Shown here: piece after piece, positions 8,784 to 17,322 of the stretch
Numbering within the stretch: the first letter of the stretch is position 1
Layout of the letters: every line of letters starts with the position of its first letter
DNA from: Phycisphaerales bacterium
GTDB taxonomy: Bacteria > Planctomycetota > Phycisphaerae > Phycisphaerales > SM1A02
Assembly: GCA_014238785.1 (NCBI GenBank)
Contig: JABAAL010000008.1
Coordinates: forward strand, 1 to 64,000
Reading direction: 5' to 3'
DNA: 64,000 nt
Made by a program: the position numbers and the translations under genes
Notes under the pieces: model-generated
Database searches by the model: none
What the model was told of the DNA's origin: nothing
The model's input: only the letters and a program-made list of their open reading frames with translations

Positions 8784-10253
8784 TTAGTTCAACAATCCTG
8801 CATTTCGCTCAAGAGATTTCATCGGAGGCCAAATAATTGAGTCTAAGTCAGCATCAAGTCCTCCGTCATTTTCTTCGTTAATAGAGAGCCCATACAAAAG
8901 GCACTCGCTTTCCTCAATAGGTATTGAACCTCGAAGCGTACTGATTTTAGTATCTGTGTCGAGAACTCGATAATGAAATTGACCTACAGGGCTAGTGTAT
9001 AGCTCCCAATCCGAATCATTTCGCATTTCATTTTTACACATCGGATCTGAATTGTTACTCCGATGCAAGAATTGAGCATACATTTTTTTGATACTCGAAG
9101 GAAAAGTTCCAAATTGATTGTAATACCCACACAGCGCAGCGGATACGATCGTCCCGTTCAGTTGCGTCAATAATGTTTTTCTTTCTTCGAACAATTCTTC
9201 TGTATTTTGAACAATCATTTTTACTGCAGCATAATTTACTGCGTTAGCATTTTCAAAATGTGTTGGCGTGGCAAGCATTGGGTGGAAAAATCTCAATTTC
9301 CAACGCCTCCACCAATCGTCATACATCATCTGTAAACGATTTTGTGAATCCCCATAGCCAAGGTGCCCCCCTGCAATCTTTGTCCAATATCGAGTAGCCC
9401 CAAAGCCTGTAAGAGATTCTCCATCCACCTGCATTTTGGCGAGCACTTCATTAAATTTTACTGCATCAGCAATACCTTGTGGATTAAATAACTCTGCCAG
9501 AAGGGCTTCGCTTAAAATTTGATTACCGGTTGGCATTAATAATGAAGTTGGACCGGTTCTAATATTTGGTATCCATTCCATGGATAGCCTTCTAAACTGG
9601 GTTGGCTTTATATCGGAACGATACGCATAAAACATATCCCGAGAGTTTGACAATGCCTCACTCAATAGTTCCATGAAAGTAATTTTTTCTTCGAGAAACT
9701 CTCGGTCGCAAAACTTTCGTAACACAATCAACTCGGACATCATGAGATGCATTGCTCGATTCGTTTCGCCCTCCATGAATAACACGTATGATTCTGCTGT
9801 TGCCCAAAGGCAAGCAAGTTTTACACTTTCAATATACCCAAAGTCGAAATTGTTTAGATTTCCATCAACTCCTATTTCAGCAAATATTCTCTTAGCAATA
9901 TATTCTGCAGAGACATTCTCGCTGCCATACGGTAAACCGACAATTGCACGTTTTGTCGTTTCAATAAAAATATGTTCCATGTGCTCATTTTGCGCAGCCC
10001 ATCGAGCAACTTTATCCCAACCATCCATCCCTGGCCAAACGGTATTCATTGAAAATGAATTACTCAACGGTGTTGGAGGAGGTGTTATCTTAAGGCAAGC
10101 ATCAAAAAATAGTTCCCAAGATTTTGCATCATCACTCACGTTCATCGAGGAAGCGATGTTGAGTTCATGGATCACAGCTTCTCTATTCCCTGCTGAAGCA
10201 GCAGATGAAATGAGGAGCAACATGGCCAAAAGGTGTATAAATCTTATTAACAT
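8784..10253 (-). CDS. Secreted protein of unknown function
   Basis: 489 residues with a Sec signal peptide (MLIRFIHLLAMLLLISSAASA) followed by an otherwise soluble, largely alpha-helical-looking chain. I recognise no domain. Start 10253 is supported by AAGGAGA 8-14 nt upstream; the frame extends to 10346 but those codons overlap the regulatory region in front of ald. It is co-transcribed with trxB, whose ATG touches its stop. The link to thioredoxin reduction is positional only; the mature part has only a few cysteines, one in CGYYNQFG and one in DPMCKNE. Confidence 0.7.
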   Translation of the reverse strand: MLIRFIHLLAMLLLISSAASAGNREAVIHELNIASSMNVSDDAKSWELFFDACLKITPPPTPLSNSFSMNTVWPGMDGWDKVARWAAQNEHMEHIFIETTKRAIVGLPYGSENVSAEYIAKRIFAEIGVDGNLNNFDFGYIESVKLACLWATAESYVLFMEGETNRAMHLMMSELIVLRKFCDREFLEEKITFMELLSEALSNSRDMFYAYRSDIKPTQFRRLSMEWIPNIRTGPTSLLMPTGNQILSEALLAELFNPQGIADAVKFNEVLAKMQVDGESLTGFGATRYWTKIAGGHLGYGDSQNRLQMMYDDWWRRWKLRFFHPMLATPTHFENANAVNYAAVKMIVQNTEELFEERKTLLTQLNGTIVSAALCGYYNQFGTFPSSIKKMYAQFLHRSNNSDPMCKNEMRNDSDWELYTSPVGQFHYRVLDTDTKISTLRGSIPIEESECLLYGLSINEENDGGLDADLDSIIWPPMKSLERNAGLLN

Positions 10254-10379
10254 TGGTGATTCTCTCCTTAATGAGCGTTTCCTAGGGTGCATGAGTGTAC
10301 CAGATGCGGGATACCGCTGGTCGGACGAGCAATGACTCGATATCATACGCCAAATTGTGAGAAATCAAGGAGACTCGCT

Positions 10380-11489
10380 ATGACAATTGTTGGCGTACCA
10401 ACCGAAGTAAAAAAAGATGAATACCGAGTAGGAATGCGCCCAGTGGGGGCGGAGATACTCGTTCGCAATGGGCACACAGTCCTTATCCAAACGGGCGCTG
10501 GCCTTGGTAGTGGGTATGAAGATTCCCTTTACGAACTAGCTGGTGCACAGATTGTTTCCACAGCGGACGAAGTTTGGGGCACCGCGAACATGATTGTAAA
10601 AGTGAAGGAGCCACAACCACAAGAAGTTGCGTTACTACGCGATGGACAGACGGTCTTTACGTACTTCCATTTTGCTGCTGATCGAGACTTAACGCTTGGT
10701 TGCCTTGAACGTGGTTGCATTTCCGTTGCATACGAAACACTGACTGATGACCATGGACACTTGCCACTTCTCACGCCTATGAGTGAAATCGCTGGAAAAC
10801 TTTCTGTTCAAGAAGGTGCAAAATATCTCGAACGACCACAAGGCGGGCGAGGCATACTTCTTGGAGGAGTTCCCGGTGTTGAAGTCGGGAAGGTACTCGT
10901 TCTTGGCGGTGGTGTCGTTGGCACGTGTGCGGCAAGTGTCGCAGCTGGCATGGGCGCCGACGTTGTCATGATGGACATTAACATTGACCGGATGCGACAA
11001 CTTGATGAGTTCATGCCTGCAAACTGCCGAACTATTTATTCCGACCCTCAAGCAATTCGCGACCACTTGGCTTGGGCAGATCTTGTCATCGGAGCCGTTC
11101 TAATTCCAGGCGCTAAAGCACCAAATTTAGTAAGTCGTGACGATCTTTCACATATGAAAACTGGCTCAGTCATTGTTGATGTTGCAATCGACCAAGGGGG
11201 TTGTGTTGAAACAGCGAAAGTCACAACGCATACCGATCCCATTTACACAATAGATGGCATCGTACATTATTGCGTTGGCAATATGCCTGGAGCAGTTGCA
11301 CGGACGTCGACGCAAGCACTTACAAACGCGACCATGCCGTGGGTTATAAAACTCGCTTCTTCTACAGCAGTGCAACTTGCAAGCGATGACCACCATTTTG
11401 CAAATGCAATCAACACGCATTGCGGGATGCTCACAAATCAACCAGTTGCAGAAGCGCACGATTTACCTTTTGAAGCAATCGCAACCTAA
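10380..11489 (+). CDS. ald: Alanine dehydrogenase
   Basis: 369 residues, the standard size. N-terminal VGVPTEVKKDEYRVGMRP contains the Arg used for substrate binding, KVKEPQ carries the catalytic Lys, FTYFHFAAD the catalytic His, and VLVLGGGVVGTCAA is the NAD-binding loop. It interconverts alanine and pyruvate plus ammonia with NAD. The ATG at 10380 has AAGGAGAC upstream. It is followed after 3 nt by a cysteine desulfurase-like gene; both handle alanine (as substrate or product), which may explain the pairing. The alanine symporter at 484 is not linked to it here. Confidence 0.95.
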   Translation: MTIVGVPTEVKKDEYRVGMRPVGAEILVRNGHTVLIQTGAGLGSGYEDSLYELAGAQIVSTADEVWGTANMIVKVKEPQPQEVALLRDGQTVFTYFHFAADRDLTLGCLERGCISVAYETLTDDHGHLPLLTPMSEIAGKLSVQEGAKYLERPQGGRGILLGGVPGVEVGKVLVLGGGVVGTCAASVAAGMGADVVMMDINIDRMRQLDEFMPANCRTIYSDPQAIRDHLAWADLVIGAVLIPGAKAPNLVSRDDLSHMKTGSVIVDVAIDQGGCVETAKVTTHTDPIYTIDGIVHYCVGNMPGAVARTSTQALTNATMPWVIKLASSTAVQLASDDHHFANAINTHCGMLTNQPVAEAHDLPFEAIAT

Positions 11490-11492
11490 GTG

Positions 11493-12662
11493 ATGCAACG
11501 ATACTTTGACAACGCTGCGACGTCGTTTCCAAAACCAAATGAAGTTCTCGATGCGATGCAGTCGTATCACCTCCACTGCGGCGCAAGTCCAGGACGAGGC
11601 GCGTATAGCCAAGCTATTGATGCAACTGATATGTTGGATTCGTGCCGTGAACTTCTTTGCGAACTCGTCAACGCAACGTCGACAAAGCATTGTATTTTTA
11701 CACTTAATTGCACCGACGCTTTGAATCTTGCCATTGCTGGAATTTCTTCTCCTCACACCGCAAAAGGCGAGCCCGTTCATATTATTACAACAGCAATGGA
11801 TCACAACTCTGTCCTTCGACCGTTGCATTATTTTCTTTCCAACAATGTAACACATACTATTGTCCAAGCAGATTCGTCGGGAATCATTTGTCCAAGTGAC
11901 ATACAAAAAGCCATCACGAAACATACACGCCTTATCGCTGTTGCTCACGGTTCAAATGTAACTGGCACCGTACAAGATGTAGAATCAATTGGTCTTGTTT
12001 GTGGTGACATCCCATTTCTTGTGGATGCGGCGCAAACCATGGGGCATACGCCAATCGATGTCCAAACTATGCGAATTGATTTACTTGCATTTCCAGGTCA
12101 TAAAGGGCTGCTTGGCCCGCTTGGCACCGGTGGCCTCATCATGAAACCCGGTATGGAAAAAATCATTGCTCCACTTCGCACGGGTGGCACAGGAAGTGAA
12201 AGCGAACATCCCGTTCAACCTGAAACGCTCCCTGATAAATATGAACCTGGCTCACACAATATGGTTGGCATTGCGGGTCTTGTTGCAAGCGTGCGGTGGA
12301 TTCTTGAAATGGGCGTCGACAATCTGCACAAAAAAGAGAACCAACTAACAGCCCAATTCATACGTGAAATACGCAACATCGAAGGCGTTCGAATTGCAGG
12401 CCCTCAAACAATCGATAACCGGCGTGGAGTTTTTTCTTTGGTACTCGATGGTTGCCCGCACTTGGCTGCGAAAGAATTAGAAAGCACGTTCGCTATTTGC
12501 TCGCGCAGCGGATTACACTGCGCACCATTTGCTCATCAAACAATTGGCACTCATAAACTTGGTGGAACACTCCGAGTTTCCTTTGGCCCTTTCCACACAG
12601 CAAAAGATATTTCATATCTCACACAAGCAATTGCCCATTGCGCCCAACTTTGTTACGCTTAA
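11493..12662 (+). CDS. Cysteine desulfurase-like class V aminotransferase
   Basis: 389 residues. RYFDNAATSFPKPNEVLDAM at the start and FPGHKGLLGPLGTGGL around the PLP-binding Lys match the cysteine desulfurase-like subfamily typified by the Enterococcus EF2568 group. C-terminal SRSGLHCAPFAH contains a cysteine at the position expected for the persulfide-carrying residue. Likely reaction: removal of sulfur from cysteine (or selenium from selenocysteine), leaving alanine. Start codons GTG 11490 and ATG 11493 are adjacent; ATG is preferred. Translation is probably coupled to ald. The 3' end overlaps the convergent MscS gene by 4 bp. Confidence 0.85.
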   Translation: MQRYFDNAATSFPKPNEVLDAMQSYHLHCGASPGRGAYSQAIDATDMLDSCRELLCELVNATSTKHCIFTLNCTDALNLAIAGISSPHTAKGEPVHIITTAMDHNSVLRPLHYFLSNNVTHTIVQADSSGIICPSDIQKAITKHTRLIAVAHGSNVTGTVQDVESIGLVCGDIPFLVDAAQTMGHTPIDVQTMRIDLLAFPGHKGLLGPLGTGGLIMKPGMEKIIAPLRTGGTGSESEHPVQPETLPDKYEPGSHNMVGIAGLVASVRWILEMGVDNLHKKENQLTAQFIREIRNIEGVRIAGPQTIDNRRGVFSLVLDGCPHLAAKELESTFAICSRSGLHCAPFAHQTIGTHKLGGTLRVSFGPFHTAKDISYLTQAIAHCAQLCYA

Positions 12663-14011
12663 CCTTCGCCGCCCTCGCCGCCCTCGCCGGTAACATGGCC
12701 GCCCTGTCTTGCACCAGTAAACTTGTAAGGCGGTGGAATATGTTTACGCCAATCGTCGTCTGCTGTAAATTGCTCAACAAGTTCTCTGCCTTCATCCTCT
12801 GATACTTTCATCCAATCTGGAGGATACGTTGCAGAAATTTTTTCTGGACCCTTTTCCCAATTTTCTTCATTACGCAAATAAAGCGTTCGAGAGGGATACG
12901 CAAACTCAACGCCTAAATCTCCAGCAAGTCGAATGATATCCAACATAAACCGATGCCGTTCTCGTAACTCCGTTGGCCAGTCTGGCGCAGCCCAGAACAC
13001 ATACACTAATACATCTAAACTTGAACTCGCAAACCCATTAAGCCAGACTTGGTAGTAATCTTTTCTCGTATACGGATGCACTCGTAGCAACTCACGTATA
13101 CCTTCACAAAAAGCAGATATCTTTTCTGGCGGTGTCCCGTAGCCGATGCTCACCATTTGTTTCCACCTTCGATACCGACGCTTGGAATAATTGTCACATT
13201 TTGTGGTAACAAGAATCGAGTTTGGCATTGTCACAATCGAATCATAAAACGTACGGATACGAGTTGAACGCATACCAACAGAAGCGACCGTCCCCTCCAC
13301 GCCATCAACGATTATCCAATCACCAATCTCAAATGGTTTATCGAGAATGACCGTAATGGACCCAAAGAAATTTTTAATCGTATCTTGGGATGCAAAGGCA
13401 AAGCCCAAACTTCCGATACTTAGCCCTGCAATTATCGGTGCTAATTGGATTTTCATACTGTCAGCAAGGTAGACCACGCCAAAAACAATGACTATTATTT
13501 TGAGGCTTTTTCGAAGGAGTGGGACAAGTAAATCGTCGAGCGTGTTCTTCGTCTTTCTCGCTTTTTGGTTCGCCACCCAACCGATAAGATCCGTGCCCCT
13601 AAAACCAAACCATATACACGCAAGGGTGATGTAAACATGAATTGCAGGTTGTAGATAAAAGACAAGGCCTTCGGATAGTCCAATGAGCGGTAATAAAATG
13701 AGCCACACGGCTCCCCCTGCTGCGCTGCCCGCTGGTCTTGGTACCTGCTTAAGAAGTTGTACGAGTTCAGCATCGTGTGTATCTTCATGCGTAATATTGC
13801 GAAGAATGAAGCGCAAGACAAAGCGAACAATAAAATCGGCGATAAAACCTACCGAAATCATCGCAGCAATAGCGAACAATTGCCAATACTCTATCCCAAT
13901 GATTTCGGATTTAAACCACACAGAAAGATGGTCGGTAACCCATGCATCTAAAGAAAGTTTTGTTTGCGGCACTGCGCTCACGATTACTTGCAACATCTTG
14001 ATATGTACCAT
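12659..14011 (-). CDS. MscS-family mechanosensitive ion channel
   Basis: About 450 residues. Four to five N-terminal hydrophobic segments precede the conserved pore helix and beta domain: APIIAGLSIGSLGFAFASQDTIKNFFG followed by FEIGDWIIVDGVEGTVASVGMRSTRIRT, then a C-terminal cytoplasmic domain. Such channels open on membrane tension and release osmolytes. ATG 14011 is preferred because TACTAT ends 6 nt before it; ATG 14041 and ATG 13996 in the same frame are alternatives. The C-terminus ends in a GEGGEGGEG tail encoded by a short 9-bp tandem repeat at about 12663-12690, perhaps a recent slippage product. Confidence 0.92.
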   Translation of the reverse strand: MVHIKMLQVIVSAVPQTKLSLDAWVTDHLSVWFKSEIIGIEYWQLFAIAAMISVGFIADFIVRFVLRFILRNITHEDTHDAELVQLLKQVPRPAGSAAGGAVWLILLPLIGLSEGLVFYLQPAIHVYITLACIWFGFRGTDLIGWVANQKARKTKNTLDDLLVPLLRKSLKIIVIVFGVVYLADSMKIQLAPIIAGLSIGSLGFAFASQDTIKNFFGSITVILDKPFEIGDWIIVDGVEGTVASVGMRSTRIRTFYDSIVTMPNSILVTTKCDNYSKRRYRRWKQMVSIGYGTPPEKISAFCEGIRELLRVHPYTRKDYYQVWLNGFASSSLDVLVYVFWAAPDWPTELRERHRFMLDIIRLAGDLGVEFAYPSRTLYLRNEENWEKGPEKISATYPPDWMKVSEDEGRELVEQFTADDDWRKHIPPPYKFTGARQGGHVTGEGGEGGEG

Positions 14012-14017
14012 AGCGGC

Positions 14018-14023
14018 ATAGTA
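14018..14023 (-). promoter_or_regulatory. Putative -10 element for the MscS gene
   Basis: TACTAT on the minus strand, then 6 nt, then ATG at 14011. This is the reason for choosing 14011 rather than the longest frame from 14041. Confidence 0.35.
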
Positions 14024-14204
14024 AGGCAGAACAGCATCCAAATGGAATGCTGGTTCTCAGATTACCCAATTTGACACTTCTTCCACCCCAAACAGTACAG
14101 ACCCAACCCCGATCCGTGTATTTTCCTCTTACCCTTAGGTTCAGTACTTTTGGTGCCGAAAGACTCTCCATGGTGTCCATTGTGAGGCACGTTGAGATTT
14201 CAAA

Positions 14205-14924
14205 ATGAAGCAAACCAAATTTATACTCCCGATAACGATTGCTACATCTATCCTAATCGCCTCAGCAGAAGCTGAAATTATTCAGATTAACAACGCTTCT
14301 GGCTCGGTGCAACTACATTCGCAATCAATGGAACTTCTCAGTTCTACATCACCCTATCTATCCACAACTGACCTCTCAATTGCGCGTTCTGCGCTAGGTG
14401 ACTGGGGAATTTCTACCGATGGAAAGATAACCATCCTTCCAGTAAACACTAGCCAAGGTCTCTCGCTCTTCACGATCATTGACAATGAACTCGGCGGAGG
14501 CGACACCGGTTCTGATGCATCCCTTGGATTAGTAACAACTGCCTCAAGTATGTTAGGGATGTTTATTAATGACGCCGATCAAGATTCTTGGGAACTTATT
14601 GGATCACCTTTTGGATCGCAAACTCTAGGTGCAACCTTTAGCTGGGACAGTAACGGCAGCGGGGATGGATTTGCTTGGACTGATTTAGCCTACGGAGACG
14701 CTCTATCCTACTCCTTTACGGATCTTGATGGAGATGGTGGCGCGATTGATGCCGAGGCATTCCAATTTCTTAGCTGGGATGCTATCGAAGGCTGGGGCAT
14801 AGCCTCCACGAATGGGTTCAAAGTCGATGGCACATCTGTATTTACAGGATTAGTGATTCCAGCGCCTCCGGCTGCACTTATGCTGACGGCACTTGCAATG
14901 GGTCTCAGGCGCAGACGCCGCTAA
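14205..14924 (+). CDS. Secreted protein with PEP-CTERM-like sorting tail
   Basis: 239 residues: signal peptide (about 1-24, ending SAEAE), a globular middle, and a tail made of VIPAPPAA, a hydrophobic helix and a final run of arginines (GLRRRRR). This is the three-part layout of PEP-CTERM sorting signals, with IPAPP in place of the canonical VPEP. Such tails direct export with exopolysaccharide and processing by an exosortase in Gram-negatives. The middle has several Asp/Gly-rich loops (NDADQD, DSNGSGDG, DLDGDGGAID) that could bind calcium. No exosortase gene is visible in the window. The specific role is unknown. Confidence 0.8.
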   Translation: MKQTKFILPITIATSILIASAEAEIIQINNASGSVQLHSQSMELLSSTSPYLSTTDLSIARSALGDWGISTDGKITILPVNTSQGLSLFTIIDNELGGGDTGSDASLGLVTTASSMLGMFINDADQDSWELIGSPFGSQTLGATFSWDSNGSGDGFAWTDLAYGDALSYSFTDLDGDGGAIDAEAFQFLSWDAIEGWGIASTNGFKVDGTSVFTGLVIPAPPAALMLTALAMGLRRRRR

Positions 14925-14938
14925 ACCCAATACTCCGT

Positions 14939-14944
14939 TAAAAT
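14939..14944 (+). promoter_or_regulatory. Putative -10 element, leaderless start of the MauE-thioredoxin operon
   Basis: TAAAAT (5 of 6 matches to TATAAT), 6 nt (CTTAGC), then ATG at 14951. There is no Shine-Dalgarno in the gap. It starts the plus-strand operon that runs to 20580. Confidence 0.5.
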
Positions 14945-14950
14945 CTTAGC

Positions 14951-15940
14951 ATGATAGAATCAAACACCCCTGCTTCAAGGCAGTTTATTGTCATTGGATG
15001 GATTGGCGCCATACTGATACGACTCGTTGTGCCTGCGTGGATAATTTTTGGTGCCCTACAAAAGGCAACCGGCGGCACTCCAAAATCATTGCCAAGATCG
15101 ATCTTAGACGCAGGAAGTACGCTTGGAGTTACTGACCATTTCCTTCTTCTTGCCACGCTTGTTTCTATCGAATTTGTATTCGTCGCCTTCATGCTCTTCT
15201 CGCCTAAATTAGCCAAGCCTGCCGGCATCGTCATGTTGGGAACCTTTCTTATAGTGCTTTGCGTTGAGATGTTTGGCTATGGGAACTATGAAAGTTGCGG
15301 ATGTTTCGGTGAAAAATCCCTCTCCCCAATGGCAATGTTCGCCATTGATTTCACGCTCTTACTTGGAATCATTTTCATCCCACAACGAAAAAGCGCATGC
15401 TCAAGTAACTGCTGGAATTGGAGTTTTGTTCTTGTACCCACCTTTGCCTTGCTTGCAACGCTCTTTACATTTACTACTGTGATGGGGAATAAGCCCAGTA
15501 ACTCGACGAGTACAGAAAACCCATCATTACCGCCGTTACCGGCCTCGTGGTATCCACAAAATATCAGCAATTGGCTCGACAAACCAGTTGATGAAATTCC
15601 CCTGTTTGATTGGGTGAAAGAATGGCCAATTGATATTCGCCAAGGCAAACAATACATCATCTTTTATTCCCTTACATGCGACCATTGCGAAGCGTTACTC
15701 TGGGAATACTTTGAATTTCCTGCTTTTCCAACAACGCTTGTCGCCATCCCGCAATCAACAGATGGTTTTAATTACGATGGTGCGTTTGACAACCCGTGTC
15801 AAGATTGTCAAAAGACTGAACTCCGTATAGGCGTTGATTGGATTATTGGAACGCCTCTTGTCGTTGCCCTTGAAAACGGTATAGTAAAATGTGCAACAGA
15901 AAACGAAGAATATGAGGCCCCCGCATGTCTAATTCATTAA
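14951..15940 (+). CDS. MauE/DoxX-like membrane protein fused to a thioredoxin-like domain
   Basis: 329 residues. The N-terminal half has four hydrophobic segments and the motif ESCGCFGE, characteristic of the MauE-type branch of the DoxX/VKOR-like membrane proteins involved in thiol-disulfide handling. The C-terminal half resembles a thioredoxin fold: IIFYSLTCDHCEALLW holds a CxxC pair, and a later CQDC pair and WIIGTPLVVAL (cis-proline region) follow. A plausible role is moving reducing or oxidising equivalents across the inner membrane; this is inference from the two modules. The last 16 bases overlap the start of the M20 peptidase gene, indicating translational coupling. Confidence 0.75.
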   Translation: MIESNTPASRQFIVIGWIGAILIRLVVPAWIIFGALQKATGGTPKSLPRSILDAGSTLGVTDHFLLLATLVSIEFVFVAFMLFSPKLAKPAGIVMLGTFLIVLCVEMFGYGNYESCGCFGEKSLSPMAMFAIDFTLLLGIIFIPQRKSACSSNCWNWSFVLVPTFALLATLFTFTTVMGNKPSNSTSTENPSLPPLPASWYPQNISNWLDKPVDEIPLFDWVKEWPIDIRQGKQYIIFYSLTCDHCEALLWEYFEFPAFPTTLVAIPQSTDGFNYDGAFDNPCQDCQKTELRIGVDWIIGTPLVVALENGIVKCATENEEYEAPACLIH

Positions 15941-17322
15941 ATCCAGTCCTTGAGCAGATTGAAAAGAATTTCGATGGCTCTATAGAACGACTGCAATCTT
16001 TTTTACAAATTCCAAGTATAAGCACAGACCCTGAATATAAAAAGGAAGTGCGAAGATGCGCTGAATATATCACGAACGATTTAAAATCTATTGGTCTAAA
16101 TGCACAAATGCATAACACCATTGGGCATCCGATGGTCGTTGCAACGGATGATAGTGCTGGACCTGATGCGCCTAGAGTGTTGTACTACGGCCACTACGAT
16201 GTGCAGCCAGTTGAACCACTCGAAGAATGGAAATACCCTCCATTTGATGGTGCGGTTGTCGATGGACCTCGCGGGAGACGGTTTGCTGCTCGTGGAGCCG
16301 CCGATGACAAAGGGCAACTCATGACATTTGTCGAAGCGATACGCGCTTGGAAGCAAGTGCACGTCACACTTCCAGTTCGAGTTGTCATCTTGCTAGAAGG
16401 TGAAGAAGAAAGCGGCAGCGAATCCCTTGTTCCTTTTTTAACAGAACACAAAGATGAACTTCAAGCTGATACATGCATTGTTTGTGATACCGGCATGTGG
16501 GACGAAAACACACCGGCAATCACAAGTCGTCTCCGCGGACTTGTCTACATTGAAGCAACCCTTCACGGACCAGCCCATGACTTGCACAGTGGCGGTTACG
16601 GCGGCGCCGTTGTAAATCCTGCAAATGCACTTGCAAAAATTCTAGGCCAACTCCATGACGATGATGGACGAATTCAAATCGAGGGCTTCTACGACGATGT
16701 TGAAGAGGTAAGTGCTCAACAGGTTGCGCAATGGAATTCTCTTGGTGACGCCGATGCACTCACTCTTGAAAGTTCTGGTGCAAAGGCAACCTTTGGCGAA
16801 AAAGGGTACAGCACACTCGAACGTTTATGGTCGCGGCCAACGTGCGACGTAAACGGGCTCATTGCTGGCTACACTGGCGAAGGTGCAAAAACTGTTATAG
16901 GTGCGAAGGCGACTGCAAAAATTAGTTGCCGACTTGTTGCAAATCAAAAACCAGAACAGATTGAAAAAGCACTCTTTTCCTTTTTAGAAGTACGAACACC
17001 AGCAGGCTGCCACTGGGATTTAAAAAGTTTTGGTACGGCTCCCGCAATTGCTGTCCCTGTCGACTCTCCATGGCTCGCAGCAGCAAGCGGAGCCCTTACA
17101 AGTGTATTTCCAAATCCAGCGGTACTCATCGGATCAGGCGGTTCCATTCCTGTTGTCGGAGAATTCCAAGAAATACTTGGCGTTGACACTGTTATGGTTG
17201 GCTTCTCTCTCGATGACGACCTCATCCATGCACCAAATGAAAAATTTGAAGTATCTTGCTTCCACCGTGGCATTTTGTCACAGGCTGCAATTCTAGAAGC
17301 GTATGCGAACATTACTCCATAA
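15925..17322 (+). CDS. M20-family metallodipeptidase
   Basis: 465 residues, typical for dipeptidases of the carnosinase/DUG1 type. Metal-site and catalytic motifs are present: YYGHYDVQPV, RGAADDKGQ, LEGEEESGS with the general base Glu, CDTGMWD, and the dimer-domain HDLHSGGYGG. It should hydrolyse di- or short peptides using two zinc ions; no signal peptide, so it is cytoplasmic. The start ATG at 15925 lies inside the end of the MauE-thioredoxin gene, and its own end overlaps the next gene by 20 bp. Confidence 0.92.
   Translation: MSNSLNPVLEQIEKNFDGSIERLQSFLQIPSISTDPEYKKEVRRCAEYITNDLKSIGLNAQMHNTIGHPMVVATDDSAGPDAPRVLYYGHYDVQPVEPLEEWKYPPFDGAVVDGPRGRRFAARGAADDKGQLMTFVEAIRAWKQVHVTLPVRVVILLEGEEESGSESLVPFLTEHKDELQADTCIVCDTGMWDENTPAITSRLRGLVYIEATLHGPAHDLHSGGYGGAVVNPANALAKILGQLHDDDGRIQIEGFYDDVEEVSAQQVAQWNSLGDADALTLESSGAKATFGEKGYSTLERLWSRPTCDVNGLIAGYTGEGAKTVIGAKATAKISCRLVANQKPEQIEKALFSFLEVRTPAGCHWDLKSFGTAPAIAVPVDSPWLAAASGALTSVFPNPAVLIGSGGSIPVVGEFQEILGVDTVMVGFSLDDDLIHAPNEKFEVSCFHRGILSQAAILEAYANITP

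Noticed and set aside
9673-10335. A 220-codon plus-strand frame
   Set aside because: It lies antisense to the secreted protein gene at 8784-10253, which has a signal peptide and ribosome binding site; the product has no recognisable features.
12663-12690. Tandem GGCGAGGGC-type repeat as a regulatory or recombination element
   Set aside because: It is just under three units, in frame, and only encodes the GEGGEGGEG tail of the channel; simple slippage explains it.
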